NCBI GenBank assembly: GCA_026713505.1
Contig: JAPOOH010000342.1
Location: 1 to 13,549, forward strand
DNA length: 13,549 nucleotides
Origin: Chloroflexota bacterium
Lineage (GTDB): Bacteria; Chloroflexota; Dehalococcoidia; Lucifugimonadales; Australimonadaceae
Direction of reading: 5' to 3'
This document shows, piece after piece, positions 6,866-13,475 of the stretch. Position numbers and translations under genes: made by a program. Each line of letters starts with the position of its first letter. Position 1 is the stretch's first letter. The notes under the pieces were generated by a model. It ran no database searches. It was not told the DNA's origin and saw only the letters and a list, made by a program, of their open reading frames with translations.

Positions 6866-7042
6866 ATGGCATCGAAGCGCAAGAAGAAGGCCCCACAGCC
6901 CCTCACCGGCGAGGCGCTCGTGCGCGCGATGGTGGCCAACGAGAAGGTTGTGCGGGAAAGCAACAAGGCCTTCGATCGCCTGCGGGCGGGTGAGCAGGGA
7001 ATCCCTTGGGAAGAGATCAAACGGGAGATTGATGCCCGTTGA
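6866..7042 (+). CDS. Antitoxin of toxin-antitoxin cassette A
   Basis: A 58-residue, very basic-ended small protein (MASKRKKK...) carrying the motif LTGEALVRAMVANEKVV and a C-terminal GEQGIPWEEIKREI helix of the kind that wraps a toxin. The ATG at 6866 is chosen because GGAG lies 8 nt upstream and the same MASKRKK start occurs in cassette B. The toxin gene overlaps its last 11 nt, the typical antitoxin-first, coupled arrangement of type II systems. Family knowledge predicts that it binds and neutralises the downstream RelE/ParE-like protein and represses its own promoter. The short N-terminal half could carry DNA binding, but no known fold (ribbon-helix-helix, HTH) is obvious by eye. Confidence 0.75.
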   Translation: MASKRKKKAPQPLTGEALVRAMVANEKVVRESNKAFDRLRAGEQGIPWEEIKREIDAR

Positions 7043-7301
7043 CGTATACCTGTCCCGTGATGCCCGCGCGTTCCTGAACGCCCTCCCCCTTGAAGAACAA
7101 CAGCGTGTGCGGGATGCCATCGACTATCCGATGGTTGACTCTGACCCGGATGGCAGTTCGAAGGTTCGACTGCCGCTCCCGTACCGGTTCGGCACTATCA
7201 GCTATAGGTCAGGAGGGTTCTTCCTTACCTATGAGTTTGAGAACGCCATGGTAGTGCACGTTCTAACTATCTCGCGCGCCGGCCCCGACTACTGGGGCTG
7301 A
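7032..7301 (+). CDS. RelE/ParE-like toxin of cassette A
   Basis: An 89-residue protein with the size, strand-rich C-terminal half and gene context of RelE/ParE toxins, which either cleave mRNA at the ribosome or poison gyrase. The ATG at 7032 lies inside the antitoxin gene (11-nt overlap). Visible features are an N-terminal helical pair (SRDARAFLNALPLEEQQRV), then KVRLPLPYRFGTISYRSGGF, FLTYEFENAMVVHVLTI and the terminal GPDYWG. The last half is closely similar to the toxin of cassette B. Which activity it has cannot be told: RelE-type catalytic residues cannot be placed safely by eye. Confidence 0.75.
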   Translation: MPVDVYLSRDARAFLNALPLEEQQRVRDAIDYPMVDSDPDGSSKVRLPLPYRFGTISYRSGGFFLTYEFENAMVVHVLTISRAGPDYWG

Positions 7302-7304
7302 CGC
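7283..7304 (+). repeat. 22-nt direct repeat, copy 1 (toxin A 3' end)
   Basis: These 22 nt, covering the codons for P-D-Y-W-G, the stop and 3 nt beyond, are identical to 8989-9010 at the end of toxin B. The repeat contains a small inverted repeat (CCCC...GGGG, 7-nt loop). Exact identity at third codon positions exceeds what protein conservation needs. Confidence 0.7.
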
Positions 7305-7496
7305 CTTCTCTCCGCCTGCCGCCACAGCACTCGTACCGATGGCATCCCCGCAGCGCTCGCCCGGCGCATCAGGGACGCCGGGTGGGATTCTCGTTGCGGG
7401 ACCGCCTGGACGATGGCAGCATGGGCCGGTGCGCCTTGAGTTGGGATACGCTCCACGTGCTGCGGAAAACAGGATGAAGGACTCAGGAGGTGCGAA

Positions 7497-8267
7497 GTGT
7501 CCATGGAGGGCAAGGTCGTCGTCATCACGGGTGGGGCGTCGGGTATCGGTCGCTTCGTGGCTGGAACGTTCGCTGCCGCGGGGGCCCGCCTCGCCATCGC
7601 GGACGTGGCGCCCATGGATGCGGTCGCTGAGGAGGTCGCATCGGTCGGCGCGGAAGTGCTCACTGTCTCGACCGACGTGCGCATCGATGACGAGGTCGAG
7701 TCGCTCATGCAGCAGGTGCACGACCGGTACGGCCGGATCGACGTGCTGCTGAACAACGCCGCCATCGTCACCCACTTCCCGGGCGGGGGAAAGAGACCGT
7801 GGCCGCGCATCCGTGACATGGAAGAGGAGTTCATCGACAACGTCGTCCGCACCAACGTGATCGGCGTGATCCTGTGCACGAAGTACGTGCTCCCCTACAT
7901 GGAGGCTCAGGGCTCCGGGCACGTCATCAACATCGGCCAGGGTGCGCTGAAGGCGTCGACGCGCACCGACAACATCGGGAGCGCCATGTACTCCATGAGC
8001 AAGGTGGCCGTGCGCTCCTTCACCAACCACGTGGCGGCTGAGGAAGCCGCGCACAACGTCTGCATCGTCAGCATGGGCCCGGGCGGCGGCGGAGGCCACT
8101 ACCGGGGGATCTGGACCGAGGACATCGAGGAGCAGTACCGTTCCGGCATGGCGCCCATAGAGTCCGTGGGAGACCGCTATGTCCTCGCCGCCGAGGCCCC
8201 TATGGAGTTCTCGGGCCACCAGGTCGTCCTGCTCGACGGGGCCCTCGCCATCGACCCGAACGAGTAG
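7497..8267 (+). CDS. Short-chain dehydrogenase/reductase (classical SDR, atypical catalytic Ser)
   Basis: An NAD(P)-dependent oxidoreductase of 256 residues, the usual length for classical SDRs. It has TGGASGIG (11-18) for cofactor binding, Asp36 after the second strand (suggesting NAD over NADP), NNAA (86-89), Asn120, and the catalytic Y165-S-M-S-K169. The usual catalytic Ser position in the VINI(S)S strand reads G147-Q148, and the loop to Tyr165 is longer than normal, so the standard tetrad looks incomplete. AGGAGG at 7485-7490 is 6 nt from the GTG at 7497 and 12 nt from an ATG at 7503, so the GTG start is preferred; the ATG would remove two residues. The gene is bracketed by two paralogous toxin-antitoxin cassettes on the same strand. 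The substrate, presumably an alcohol or ketone, is unknown. Confidence 0.9.
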   Translation: MSMEGKVVVITGGASGIGRFVAGTFAAAGARLAIADVAPMDAVAEEVASVGAEVLTVSTDVRIDDEVESLMQQVHDRYGRIDVLLNNAAIVTHFPGGGKRPWPRIRDMEEEFIDNVVRTNVIGVILCTKYVLPYMEAQGSGHVINIGQGALKASTRTDNIGSAMYSMSKVAVRSFTNHVAAEEAAHNVCIVSMGPGGGGGHYRGIWTEDIEEQYRSGMAPIESVGDRYVLAAEAPMEFSGHQVVLLDGALAIDPNE

Positions 8268-8383
8268 CCGGCGAACTATTGCCCTGGGCGTTCAGGCTTG
8301 AGGGACGGCGCAAGCTGGGGAGGGCCGCGCTTCTCATCGGCTGCAACTGGTAAGAATTGGCCAAACCATGGTGATGCACCCAT

Positions 8384-8391
8384 GCTATACT
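8384..8391 (+). promoter_or_regulatory. Extended -10 promoter of toxin-antitoxin cassette B
   Basis: With the T at 8383 this reads TGCTATACT, an extended -10 without a good -35. Its end lies 30 nt before the antitoxin ATG. The preceding bases GGTGATGCACCCA match GGTGACGCACGCA in front of cassette A, so a block of about 22 nt is shared between the two promoters. Confidence 0.6.
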
Positions 8392-8421
8392 GCACTGCAC
8401 GATGTGGGAGGAGCACGCACC

Positions 8422-8748
8422 ATGGCATCGAAGCGTAAGAAGAGGCCCCCGCAGCTCCTCACCGGAGAGGCGCCCGTGCGCGCTGAGCAGTATCCGGGGA
8501 CCAGTGACGAGGACTTGGTCCACTCGCGTCAGATGGAAGAGCGGGTAGAGATGGCCGAGAAGCAAGGCAAGAAACCCCGGGAGCTCACTGGAGAGGCGCT
8601 TGCGCGCGCGATGGTCGCGGACGAGGATCTCGTGCGCGGAACGATTGAGGCTGCGAAGGACGCCCGGGAGGGCAACTCTGGGAAACGTGTCAGTGCAGGT
8701 GAGATAGAGGCTTGGCTCAGTGACCCATCCCGGCCACGGCCCATTTGA
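8422..8748 (+). CDS. Antitoxin of cassette B, with internal duplication
   Basis: A 108-residue paralogue of the 58-residue antitoxin A. The ATG at 8422 has GGGAGGAG about 8 nt upstream and gives the same MASKRKK N-terminus. The antitoxin motif occurs twice: copy 1 (about residues 6-34) reads LTGEAPVRA....DEDLV and is interrupted and partly degenerate; copy 2 (about 50-73) reads LTGEALARAMVADEDLV and matches antitoxin A almost exactly. The C-terminal part (VSAGEIEAWLSDP) would contact the toxin. The toxin frame overlaps its last 29 nt. An antitoxin with two copies of its core might bind DNA or toxin with different stoichiometry, or copy 1 may be a relic. Predicted role as for cassette A: neutraliser and autorepressor. 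Confidence 0.7.
   Translation: MASKRKKRPPQLLTGEAPVRAEQYPGTSDEDLVHSRQMEERVEMAEKQGKKPRELTGEALARAMVADEDLVRGTIEAAKDAREGNSGKRVSAGEIEAWLSDPSRPRPI
8437..8523 (+). repeat. Internal antitoxin repeat, copy 1 (degenerate)
   Basis: This encodes KK.PPQLLTGEAPVRA.. ..DEDLVHS. It is the diverged partner of 8569-8640; the core CTCACCGGAGAGGCGC matches CTCACTGGAGAGGCGC at one mismatch. About six residues inserted between RA and DEDLV break the match to copy 2. Confidence 0.6.
8569..8640 (+). repeat. Internal antitoxin repeat, copy 2
   Basis: This encodes KKPRELTGEALARAMVADED and the following LVRG. It is closer to the single motif of antitoxin A than to copy 1 in the same gene, so copy 2 probably keeps the working sequence. 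Confidence 0.6.
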
Positions 8749-9007
8749 AGTCCGCTTCAAGGAGAGTGCCGAGAACTTCCTGGCTGGTTTGACGCCGCGA
8801 TACTACGGGCGGGCCATGACGGCGGTTCGTGGCCTCATGGATAACCCGAATCCGGACGAGCAGGCGAAGATTCCATTGCCTTTCCCCTTTCCCTACGGCT
8901 CCATCGGCTATCGCGTGACCGGCTTCTTCATCACGTATGAGTTCGTGGACGCTACGATGATTCGTGTCCTCAACATCGCTTGGGACAACCCCGACTACTG
9001 GGGCTGA
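8720..9007 (+). CDS. RelE/ParE-like toxin of cassette B
   Basis: A 95-residue paralogue of toxin A. No ATG fits the conserved N-terminus, so the GTG at 8720 is taken as start, inside the antitoxin gene (29-nt overlap). It begins GPFEVRFKESAENFLAGL after a short leader, followed by KIPLPFPFPYGSIGYRVTGF, FITYEFVDATMIRVLNI and the terminal NPDYWG. These align with toxin A across the second half (LP.PY..G.I.YR..GFF.TYEF..A), while the N-terminal helices have diverged strongly. It ends 43 nt before the molybdenum hydroxylase operon, and no terminator is evident between them. The mode of toxicity is not determinable from sequence alone. Confidence 0.75.
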   Translation: MTHPGHGPFEVRFKESAENFLAGLTPRYYGRAMTAVRGLMDNPNPDEQAKIPLPFPFPYGSIGYRVTGFFITYEFVDATMIRVLNIAWDNPDYWG

Positions 9008-9010
9008 CGC
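8989..9010 (+). repeat. 22-nt direct repeat, copy 2 (toxin B 3' end)
   Basis: Identical to 7283-7304. Together with the shared promoter and antitoxin start, it marks the boundaries of a duplicated cassette of about 0.5-0.65 kb whose interior has diverged. Confidence 0.7.
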
Positions 9011-9050
9011 TTGCCGCCGCGCCGCTCGGGCGGATAGCATCGCCTCTGCC

Positions 9051-9929
9051 ATGAAACCCTTCCGTTTGCATGAACCCACTGATGTGCACGAGGCAGCGTC
9101 CGCCCTCGCCGATGCTGGCGGAGGCGCGGCGCTCTACGCCGGAGGCACCGAGCTCCTGCTCGCGATGAAATCCGGCCTGCTTGCCTATGACACCCTCATC
9201 AACGTGAAGAGCATCCCCGGTCTCGACGCCGTATCCGCCGACGGTGACACCGTCGTCATCGGCGCGAGCGCCACCCACAGCGCCGTCGAGTGCGACCCGC
9301 TCGTGCGCAAGCGCATGCCCCTCTTGGCGGAGGTCGAGCACGGCGTGGCGAACCTGCGCGTGCGCAACGTCGGCACCCTCGCGGGTAACCTCTGCTTCGC
9401 CGAACCCCACTCCGATCCCGCGACGCTGCTGCTCGTCTACGAGGCCGGATTGGATATCGCGGGCCCGTCCGGCACGAGGCGCATCACCGTCGGCGACCTG
9501 CAGACCGGCTCGTACGAGACCTCGCTCGAGCCCGACGAGTTGCTCATTGCCGTGCGCGTCCCTGCACTTCCCGCTGGCATGTGCGCAGCGTATTCCAAGT
9601 TCGGCTACCACCACCGCCCGACGCTCGGCATCGCCGCCGCGCTTGGGGTGAAGGACGGCGTCGTCACGGAAGCGCGCCTCGCGCTCGGCTGCGTATCGCC
9701 GGTTGCCCAGCGCTTGTCGCGCGCGGAGGATGTGCTGCGTGGCGAGCGCGTCGACACACTCACCGAAGGGGCGTCCGCACTGCGCGAGGCGTCCCGATTG
9801 GCCTCGGAGGACGCCGACGCGGTCGAGGACATGCACGGCGGCGTCGACTACAAGGAGCACCTCGTGCGCGTTTTCATGGAGCGCACGCTGCTGCGCGCGC
9901 TGGCGCGGAACGGAGGCGGAGATGGCTGA
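9051..9929 (+). CDS. Molybdenum hydroxylase FAD-binding (medium) subunit, CoxM/XdhB-like
   Basis: The flavin subunit that passes electrons from the 2Fe-2S subunit to an external acceptor in a xanthine dehydrogenase-family enzyme. At 292 residues it has the normal length. The FAD-binding motifs are Y29-AGGTEL-35 and the NVGTLAGNL segment (107-114), and the protein continues into a CO-dehydrogenase-flavoprotein-like C-terminal domain (about 190-292). The ATG at 9051 starts the conserved MKPFRLHEPTDVHEAA; no Shine-Dalgarno is visible, which is odd for the first gene of an operon. Its stop overlaps the next gene by 8 nt. Gene order FAD-FeS-Mo is that of coxMSL. No promoter was found in the 43-nt gap after toxin B, so it may be read from upstream. 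Confidence 0.93.
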   Translation: MKPFRLHEPTDVHEAASALADAGGGAALYAGGTELLLAMKSGLLAYDTLINVKSIPGLDAVSADGDTVVIGASATHSAVECDPLVRKRMPLLAEVEHGVANLRVRNVGTLAGNLCFAEPHSDPATLLLVYEAGLDIAGPSGTRRITVGDLQTGSYETSLEPDELLIAVRVPALPAGMCAAYSKFGYHHRPTLGIAAALGVKDGVVTEARLALGCVSPVAQRLSRAEDVLRGERVDTLTEGASALREASRLASEDADAVEDMHGGVDYKEHLVRVFMERTLLRALARNGGGDG

Positions 9930-10404
9930 GGCGCCGGACACCCTGGCGGTCGCATTCGAATTGAATGGCGCACCGGTCGAGGCCACGGTCGAACCGCAGA
10001 CGCCGCTCATCGACATGCTGCGCGAGCGGTTCGGCCTCACGGGCACGAAGCGCTCGTGCGACGTGCAGGTCTGCGGTGCGTGCACCGTCCTCCTGGACGG
10101 CGCCCCAGTCAGCTCCTGCACCGTTCCCGCGTTCGAGGCGCGGGGCAGGGCGGTGCTGACGGTGGAGGGTTTCGCCGCGGACGACGCCTCGTCTCCGCTC
10201 GTCGAGGCGTTCGTCAACAATGCGGCATTCCAGTGCGGCTTCTGCACGCCGGGTATGCTCCTCGCGGCGAAGTCGTTGCTCGACGCCGACCCCGCCCCGT
10301 CCGAGGAGACGATCAAGGACTACATGCGCGGCAACGTGTGCCGCTGCACCGGCTACAAGAAGATAGTAGAGGCCGTCCAAGAAGCTGCGGAGGCAGGCCG
10401 ATGA
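9922..10404 (+). CDS. Molybdenum hydroxylase [2Fe-2S] (small) subunit, CoxS/XdhC-type iron-sulfur protein
   Basis: The electron-transfer subunit carrying two [2Fe-2S] clusters. The 160-residue protein has both expected cysteine sets: C46, C51, C54 and C66 in the plant-ferredoxin-type N-terminal domain (CDVQVCGAC), and C105, C108, C140 and C142 in the four-helix C-terminal domain (QCGFCTPG ... CRCTGY). All eight ligands are present. The ATG at 9922 has GGAGGCGGAG directly upstream and overlaps the FAD subunit by 8 nt. Its own stop overlaps the start of the Mo subunit in an ATGA. The overlaps imply balanced, coupled translation of the complex. Length and motifs are ordinary for the family. Confidence 0.96.
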   Translation: MAEAPDTLAVAFELNGAPVEATVEPQTPLIDMLRERFGLTGTKRSCDVQVCGACTVLLDGAPVSSCTVPAFEARGRAVLTVEGFAADDASSPLVEAFVNNAAFQCGFCTPGMLLAAKSLLDADPAPSEETIKDYMRGNVCRCTGYKKIVEAVQEAAEAGR

Positions 10405-12647
10405 CGACGCGCGAATTCAAGACCGTAGGTACCGCGGTGCGCAGGGTCGACGCGGACGACAAGCTGTCGGGCCGCGCGCAGTTCACCGGCGACCTCCAGG
10501 TGCCGGGCATGGCGTTCTGCAAGCTCGTAACCAGCCCGCTGCCCCACGCCCGTATCACGCGGGTGGACGCTAGCCGGGCGCGTGCGCTTTCCGGCGTCTA
10601 CGCAGTGCTCACTTCGGCTGAACTCGTCAACATGGAGACCCACTACGGCTCCGACAAGAAGGACCGCCCTGTCATCGCAATCGACAAGGTCCGCTTCCAG
10701 GGCGAGCCCGTCGCCGCCGTCGCCGCCATCGACCTCGCGACCGCCGAGGCCGCGGTCGAACTCGTCGACGTCGAGTACGAGGAACTCCCCACGGTCACCG
10801 GAATAGACGAAGCGCTCGACCCCTCCGGCGAGCCCGTCCACGAGTCCAACGTCTGCCACGAGTACGGCTACGAGTGGGGCGACGTCGATGCGGCCTTCCG
10901 CGAGTGCGACCGCGTCTTCGAGGACACGTTCGAGTTCCCGATGGTCTACCACTATGCGATGGAGCCTCACACCTGCATCGTCAGCTACGAGCCGGACCGC
11001 ATCCGGCTGTGGACGTCCGCGCAGCACCCGTTCCTCGTGCAGGCGGAGATCGCCCGCCTCTTCGGACGCCAGTTGGACCAGGTGCAGGTCGTCGTCCCGT
11101 TCGTGGGCGGCGGCTACGGCAGCAAGTCCTACACGAAGATCGAGCCGCTCGTCACTGCGTTGAGCCGCGAGGCCGGCAGGCCGGTGCGGCTCGCGCTGAG
11201 CGTCGACGAGGCGATGCGCACCGTGCGCCGCCACGCCGCCCGCGGGACCATCCGAACCGGCGTGATGAACGACGGCACCATCGTCGCCCGCGAGTGCACC
11301 GGCTACGTCGACACCGGCGGCTACACCGACAACGGCGTCCGTGTAACGGAGCGCTTCGGCGACCGCATGCCCGGCCCCTACTCGATGGCGAACGTGCGGG
11401 TGAAGACGCGCGGCTTGTTCACGAACTCGACCCCCGCAGGCTCCTACCGCTCCATCGGCGGACCGCAGGCCATCTGGGCGTGCGAGTCCCAGATAGACGT
11501 GATCGCCCACGCGCTGGGCATGGACCCGTTCGAGTTTCGCGTGAAGAACCTCGTCCGAGAGGGCGAAGAGGTGCGGCGCGGCAGGCGCCCTATCGAGGGC
11601 GACCTCGAGTACGCCCTGCGCCGGGTCGCCGACGAATTCGGCTGGAACTCCTGGAGGCCGGGGCCGACGCCGCCCGGCGTGAAGCGCGGCATCGGCTTCG
11701 CGTGCGGCGTGACGAACTCCGGCGCGAGCCCTACGTCCACCTCGCTCGTGCGCTTCCATGCAGACGGCAGCGCCACGGTCTACATCGGCAGCGCGGAGAT
11801 GGGCCAGGGCTCCCGCTCGGTGATGGCGCAGATCGCCGCGGAGGAGCTGCGCATCCCGTACGGCAAGGTGCGCGTCGTCGCGTCGGACACCACGGCAGTG
11901 CCGTGGGACCGCTCCACCGGCTCCAGCCGGTCGACGACCCTCATGGGCCTCGCGGTCCACGACGCCGCGATCGACATACGCCAACAGCTGCTCGACCTCG
12001 CCGCCGAGCACTTCGAGGCCTTCCCTGAGGAGATCGAGGCCGAGGACGGGCGGGCGTCGTTCAAGGGCGAGTCCGTCGCGTTTGCTGCGCTGGTGCGCAA
12101 CATGTTCGGCGGCTCCGGCGGCGAACTCATGGGCAGGGGCTACGTCACGCCGAAGCATGCCAGCGGCAAGCTCCGCCAGGACACCGTCTTCTGGGAGGTG
12201 AGCATCGGCGCCGCGGAGGGCGAGGTCGACACCGCCACCGGCGAGGTGCGCCTGCTCCGCTACTACTCCATCTCCGACCCCGGCAAGGCGATCAACCCCA
12301 AGCAGGTCGAGGGTCAGGACGAGGGCGCCGCGATGCAGGCCATAGGGCACACGTTCTTCGAGGAGATGCTCTACGAGGACGGCCAGCTCTTGAACCCGAA
12401 CCTCGTCGACTACCGCGTTCCCGTCTTCACCGACCTCCCCCACGAGTTCGAGACCGTGCTGATCGAGAGCGGCAACGGCCCCGGCCCCTACGGCGCGAAG
12501 GGCGTCGGCGAGGGCGGCATCGTCTGCGTCGCCCCCTCAGTGGCGAACGCCATCTTCAACGCGACAGGCGTCCGCATCTCCACCCTCCCCCTCACCCCGG
12601 AGCGCGTCTGGCGCGCCCTCCACGAGGCCGGCCAGGAGGCAGGCTAG
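10401..12647 (+). CDS. Molybdenum hydroxylase Mo-cofactor (large) subunit, xanthine dehydrogenase family
   Basis: The catalytic subunit that binds the molybdopterin cofactor and hydroxylates the substrate with oxygen from water. It has 748 residues, close to the usual 750-800. The N-terminal aldehyde-oxidase a/b hammerhead domain (about 17-130) precedes the Mo-binding domain. Visible landmarks are FVGGGYGSK (234-242), AGSYRSIGGPQA (346-357), EMGQGS (466-471) and GAKGVGEGG with the catalytic Glu704. The active-site loop at 346-357 differs from CoxL form I (AYxCSFR) and form II (AYRGAGR), so it is not a genuine CO dehydrogenase and the substrate is open: an N-heterocycle, aldehyde or aromatic is likely. 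The start ATG at 10401 overlaps the previous stop (ATGA). No cofactor-maturation gene lies nearby. Confidence 0.95.
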   Translation: MTTREFKTVGTAVRRVDADDKLSGRAQFTGDLQVPGMAFCKLVTSPLPHARITRVDASRARALSGVYAVLTSAELVNMETHYGSDKKDRPVIAIDKVRFQGEPVAAVAAIDLATAEAAVELVDVEYEELPTVTGIDEALDPSGEPVHESNVCHEYGYEWGDVDAAFRECDRVFEDTFEFPMVYHYAMEPHTCIVSYEPDRIRLWTSAQHPFLVQAEIARLFGRQLDQVQVVVPFVGGGYGSKSYTKIEPLVTALSREAGRPVRLALSVDEAMRTVRRHAARGTIRTGVMNDGTIVARECTGYVDTGGYTDNGVRVTERFGDRMPGPYSMANVRVKTRGLFTNSTPAGSYRSIGGPQAIWACESQIDVIAHALGMDPFEFRVKNLVREGEEVRRGRRPIEGDLEYALRRVADEFGWNSWRPGPTPPGVKRGIGFACGVTNSGASPTSTSLVRFHADGSATVYIGSAEMGQGSRSVMAQIAAEELRIPYGKVRVVASDTTAVPWDRSTGSSRSTTLMGLAVHDAAIDIRQQLLDLAAEHFEAFPEEIEAEDGRASFKGESVAFAALVRNMFGGSGGELMGRGYVTPKHASGKLRQDTVFWEVSIGAAEGEVDTATGEVRLLRYYSISDPGKAINPKQVEGQDEGAAMQAIGHTFFEEMLYEDGQLLNPNLVDYRVPVFTDLPHEFETVLIESGNGPGPYGAKGVGEGGIVCVAPSVANAIFNATGVRISTLPLTPERVWRALHEAGQEAG

Positions 12648-12655
12648 TGGACTCT

Positions 12656-12676
12656 AGCGGGCATCGAGTTCCCGCT
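12656..12676 (+). terminator. Possible small hairpin just after the Mo-subunit gene
   Basis: AGCGGG (12656-12661) and CCCGCT (12671-12676) can pair around a 9-nt loop, beginning 9 nt after the stop. The stem is short and no T-run follows, so this is a weak candidate. Confidence 0.25.
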
Positions 12677-12741
12677 TCACATCAGGCGTGCGCCTCACCC
12701 TCTTGCCGGTGCCGGCCGTCGTCTCTTCCCGCCTGATAGTT

Positions 12742-12771
12742 GAGGGAGGCTGATACAGTTCAGCCTCCCTC
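12742..12771. terminator. Perfect 12-bp hairpin between convergent genes
   Basis: GAGGGAGGCTGA (12742-12753) and TCAGCCTCCCTC (12760-12771) pair fully around a 6-nt loop. It lies between the end of the Mo-subunit gene (12647) and the end of the leftward cupin gene (12816), so it can act on transcripts from both sides. No T-run is present on either strand. Confidence 0.65.
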
Positions 12772-12815
12772 TGCATCCAGTCTCCCAGACGTGTTACACA
12801 CGGCTAGCTGGCCGT

Positions 12816-13436
12816 TCACCCGGGGGAGCCGAACATCTCGATGGGCGTCTGGCGCGGGCCGTAGCCCTGCCAGTACTCGCCGGTCTCCGGACGGTAGCGG
12901 CCCTGCAGGTGGTTGCCCGCCTTGTTGCTCCGGATGATGACCGCGACCGAGCGCTCACCCACCGTGTTCTCCCGGTGGATCTCGTACGGCCCGACCAGGT
13001 CGATCTCTCCGGGGCCGACGTAGACGTTCGACGCCAGCGTGATCTCCGCGTAGTCCGGGCGCGAGCGGTCGTCGTGGCGGTCGTAACGCTCGATGCGCTC
13101 GTGGCCGTCGAGCACGCCGTACAGCGTGTAGATGTACCCGTGGTCGTGGATGCCGGAGAGCCTCCCCTGCCGCGCCTCGCCCTTGACGAGGCCGTTGATC
13201 GCGAACCCGAAGTCCGGGTCCTCGTAGAAGATGAGGTTCTCGCCGCGCCCTTCCTTCGCCACGCAGTCCGGCCAGTTCTTCGACGCCTCGGTGACCGTCG
13301 GGTCGGCGAGCAGCTCCGCGAGGATGGGCGTGAGCGCGTTCCAGCGCTTGTCGAGGTCGGGCTCGCTCGCGAACAGCTCCCGGGTCTTGCTGATGAAACG
13401 GTCCAGCGCGTTCTGTGTCCTCGTCTCAACGACCAG
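12816..13436 (-). CDS. Cupin, cysteine-dioxygenase-like metal enzyme
   Basis: A probable single-cupin iron enzyme of about 206 residues, resembling cysteine dioxygenase and related thiol dioxygenases. Numbered from the start used here, the metal ligands are H97-D-H99 (in SGIHDHGYIY) and H154 (in PYEIHREN), the three-His pattern of that family; the reaction is inferred. The N-terminal ~80 residues are mostly helical. The start is unclear. A strong AGAAGGAGGAGT (13441-13452) is followed 5 nt later by CTG (13436), in frame; no ATG, GTG or TTG is in frame between it and the conserved protein. The alternative, TTG at 13505, has no ribosome-binding site and lies in a promoter-like TTGACT. The gene is convergent with the molybdenum hydroxylase operon and separated from it by a perfect hairpin. 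Confidence 0.75.
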   Translation of the reverse strand: MVVETRTQNALDRFISKTRELFASEPDLDKRWNALTPILAELLADPTVTEASKNWPDCVAKEGRGENLIFYEDPDFGFAINGLVKGEARQGRLSGIHDHGYIYTLYGVLDGHERIERYDRHDDRSRPDYAEITLASNVYVGPGEIDLVGPYEIHRENTVGERSVAVIIRSNKAGNHLQGRYRPETGEYWQGYGPRQTPIEMFGSPG

Positions 13437-13475
13437 GGCGACTCCTCCTTCTGCGATTCGGCTGCTTGTTTGGGC

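Noticed and set aside
7302..7496. Possible gene remnant between toxin A and the SDR
   Set aside because: A short frame (DGIPAALARRIRDAGWDS..) looks protein-like but has no start signal, ends early and matches nothing I recognise.
8970..10316. 448-codon minus-strand frame
   Set aside because: It is a shadow of the FAD and 2Fe-2S subunit genes, whose motifs are unmistakable on the plus strand.
10353..12443. 696-codon open frame on the minus strand
   Set aside because: It is a shadow of the molybdenum hydroxylase large subunit: the composition is low-complexity (His, Arg, Val, Asp rich) and no family is recognisable.
9051..12647. Aerobic carbon monoxide dehydrogenase (coxMSL)
   Set aside because: Gene order fits, but the large-subunit loop has neither AYxCSFR nor AYRGAGR, so CO oxidation is not supported.
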